Shown piece by piece: positions 63,018-64,000 of a stretch of DNA of 64,000 bases (positions are counted from its first letter, which is position 1; each line of letters begins with the position of its first letter). Where the stretch lies: the NCBI RefSeq assembly GCF_002407185.1, contig NZ_CP023563.1:744001-808000 (forward strand). Reading direction: 5' to 3'. The notes under the pieces are model-generated. The model was not told the DNA's origin, did not search any database, and was given only the letters and a program-made list of their open reading frames with translations. The DNA comes from Brachybacterium vulturis. Lineage in GTDB: Bacteria; Actinomycetota; Actinomycetes; Actinomycetales; Dermabacteraceae. The position numbers were made by a program, and so were the translations under genes.

Positions 63018-64000
63018 CGGTGGTCAGCTCCTGGAAGGTGTAGGTGCCGGGGGAGTGGTCGGTGCTCTTCTGCGGCGCCGGGAGTAGGGGGAGGGCCTTC
63101 CGCAGATCCCGCTGGAGCCGGGAGTAGGCGGTCCCGGCGGTGAGGAGGGAGACGCGGTCGTTCTGGCTGATCTCACGCCCGATCAGAGCTTTGGGGCCCG
63201 CCCCGCGCAGGAGCAGATTTGCCCGGTCACGCACGCGTGTCTCGACGACCTGCTGCCACTCGACCATCGAGGCGTCAGCGAAGTCGGGGTCGAGGACGGC
63301 GAGCCACTCGCGGAAATCCTGCTCTAGATCCGCGAGCATCGCATCGGTGTGCGCGGCCTGGAACGAGTACTCGCCGCCCGCGGCCATGAGGAGGCGCCCC
63401 CCGAAGACACCGAGCGCGACGGACGCGGAGAGAGTCGCCTTTGCGTTCGCGAGCACGGCTTGGCGTACGGACCCGGCTCCGGGGGCCAGGATCCTGCGGG
63501 GGACGTCGAGCCGGGCATCGACGGTGGTCGCCATCGAGGAGGCCTGAGGGCCATATGACGCGGAGGTGAGCCGCAGGCTGAGCACGCTCTGGCTCTCGGC
63601 CAGCCCCTCGTCCCTGGCCCTGGCCAGAGCATCCAGTGTCTCCGGACGACGGCCCGACCGCTCTCCCCGGGCGAGGGTGACATCGCCGTCGAGCGCGATC
63701 AGCGGCTCGAGCGAGCGCCACATCATGCGGTTCGGGTCGTACGGGCGCGGATAGAACACATCCTGGGTCTTCGAGGATTTGTTGGTGCTGAAGCGGTACG
63801 GGGTCATCGGGTCGCCGAACACGTTCGCGCCGGCATCGGGGATGCGGTCCCCGTTGCTCACCAGCACCCCCGTGATCCGATTTCCTTCCCGGAAGAGTCG
63901 TATGCGCCGGGACTGCCAGGTCGCGAGATCTGCGGGACCCTTCGGGGCAGGGGCCGAGCGCTCTGCCGGCCCGTCGGGCTCCCGCTCCCACACCGGCCGG
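63010..64000 (-). CDS. cas8e: Cas8e (CasA/Cse1) large subunit, N-terminus beyond window
   Basis: The frame is open to the edge of the window (330 visible residues). Cse1 motifs: SNGDRIPDAGANVFGDPMTPYRFS, QDVFYPRPYDPNRMMWRSLEPLIAL, and a C-terminal four-helix bundle (EWQQVVETRVRDRANLLL...). Full proteins are about 500-560 residues, so the N-terminal third, including the PAM-reading loop, is missing here. cas3 is expected farther upstream and is not visible. Confidence 0.93.
   Translation of the reverse strand, partial: RPVWEREPDGPAERSAPAPKGPADLATWQSRRIRLFREGNRITGVLVSNGDRIPDAGANVFGDPMTPYRFSTNKSSKTQDVFYPRPYDPNRMMWRSLEPLIALDGDVTLARGERSGRRPETLDALARARDEGLAESQSVLSLRLTSASYGPQASSMATTVDARLDVPRRILAPGAGSVRQAVLANAKATLSASVALGVFGGRLLMAAGGEYSFQAAHTDAMLADLEQDFREWLAVLDPDFADASMVEWQQVVETRVRDRANLLLRGAGPKALIGREISQNDRVSLLTAGTAYSRLQRDLRKALPLLPAPQKSTDHSPGTYTFQELTTDE

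Overview
The window reads as chromosome of a high-GC actinobacterium. Nearly every third codon position is G or C, many genes abut through ATGA/GTGA overlaps, and several genes look leaderless (a TAnnnT hexamer 6-7 bases before ATG). Together with a hut cluster carrying a YjiH-type permease, a DtxR-type iron uptake locus and an Mrp antiporter, this suggests Micrococcales, perhaps a Brachybacterium-like genus. The genus is inference. No tRNA, rRNA, insertion sequence or integrase was recognised.

Layout. 1-5.3 kb holds the 3' end of an AztD-like zinc chaperone, a DUF4232 membrane protein, two small-molecule kinases and a TauE/SafE exporter. 5.4-17.7 kb is a dispersed histidine-utilisation cluster: hutG, an FNT channel, an IclR regulator, an aldo/keto reductase, hutU, hutI, a YjiH permease and hutH. 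It is interrupted at 11.2-13.3 kb by a lipoprotein, a small protein and a WXG100-calpain protease fusion. Three near-identical inverted repeats of the form GTCCGG-N4-CCGGAC precede hut transcription units and probably bind the IclR protein. 17.7-31.9 kb holds an M4 protease, TerC, an SDR enzyme, DUF488, zinc-ribbon proteins, an EamA-isochorismatase single-frame fusion, an NCS1 permease, a FUSC protein, a second WXG-type secreted protein with a companion, a methyltransferase and transporters. 31.9-33.6 kb is an ECF sigma/YciI pair whose sigma gene is frameshifted. 33.7-37.9 kb is an iron-siderophore ABC importer operon with a candidate iron box. 38-47 kb carries an AKR/MFS divergent pair with a perfect palindrome between them, an LssY_C protein, an APC permease, a universal stress protein and a Tat-exported PhoX phosphatase fused to three SLH repeats. 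47.4-53.6 kb is a six-gene Mrp Na+/H+ antiporter operon with fused MrpA/B.

53.6-64 kb is a type I-E CRISPR-Cas locus. It has 80 repeats and 79 spacers at an exactly constant 60-base period, a leader of about 100 bases, and then, all on the minus strand, cas8e (cut by the window end), cse2, cas7e, cas5e, cas6e, cas1 and cas2. The crRNA sense is also minus, the leader is next to cas2, and decayed repeats sit at the far (mrp) end. cas3 is not inside the window.

Most unusual items: the CRISPR repeat has a three-base loop and a variable last base (C>G>T, never A in crRNA sense) that looks PAM-derived; the two WXG100-led effectors; the EamA-isochorismatase fusion; the shared hut operator; a short leaderless peptide ORF coupled to mrpA; and the SLH-anchored PhoX.
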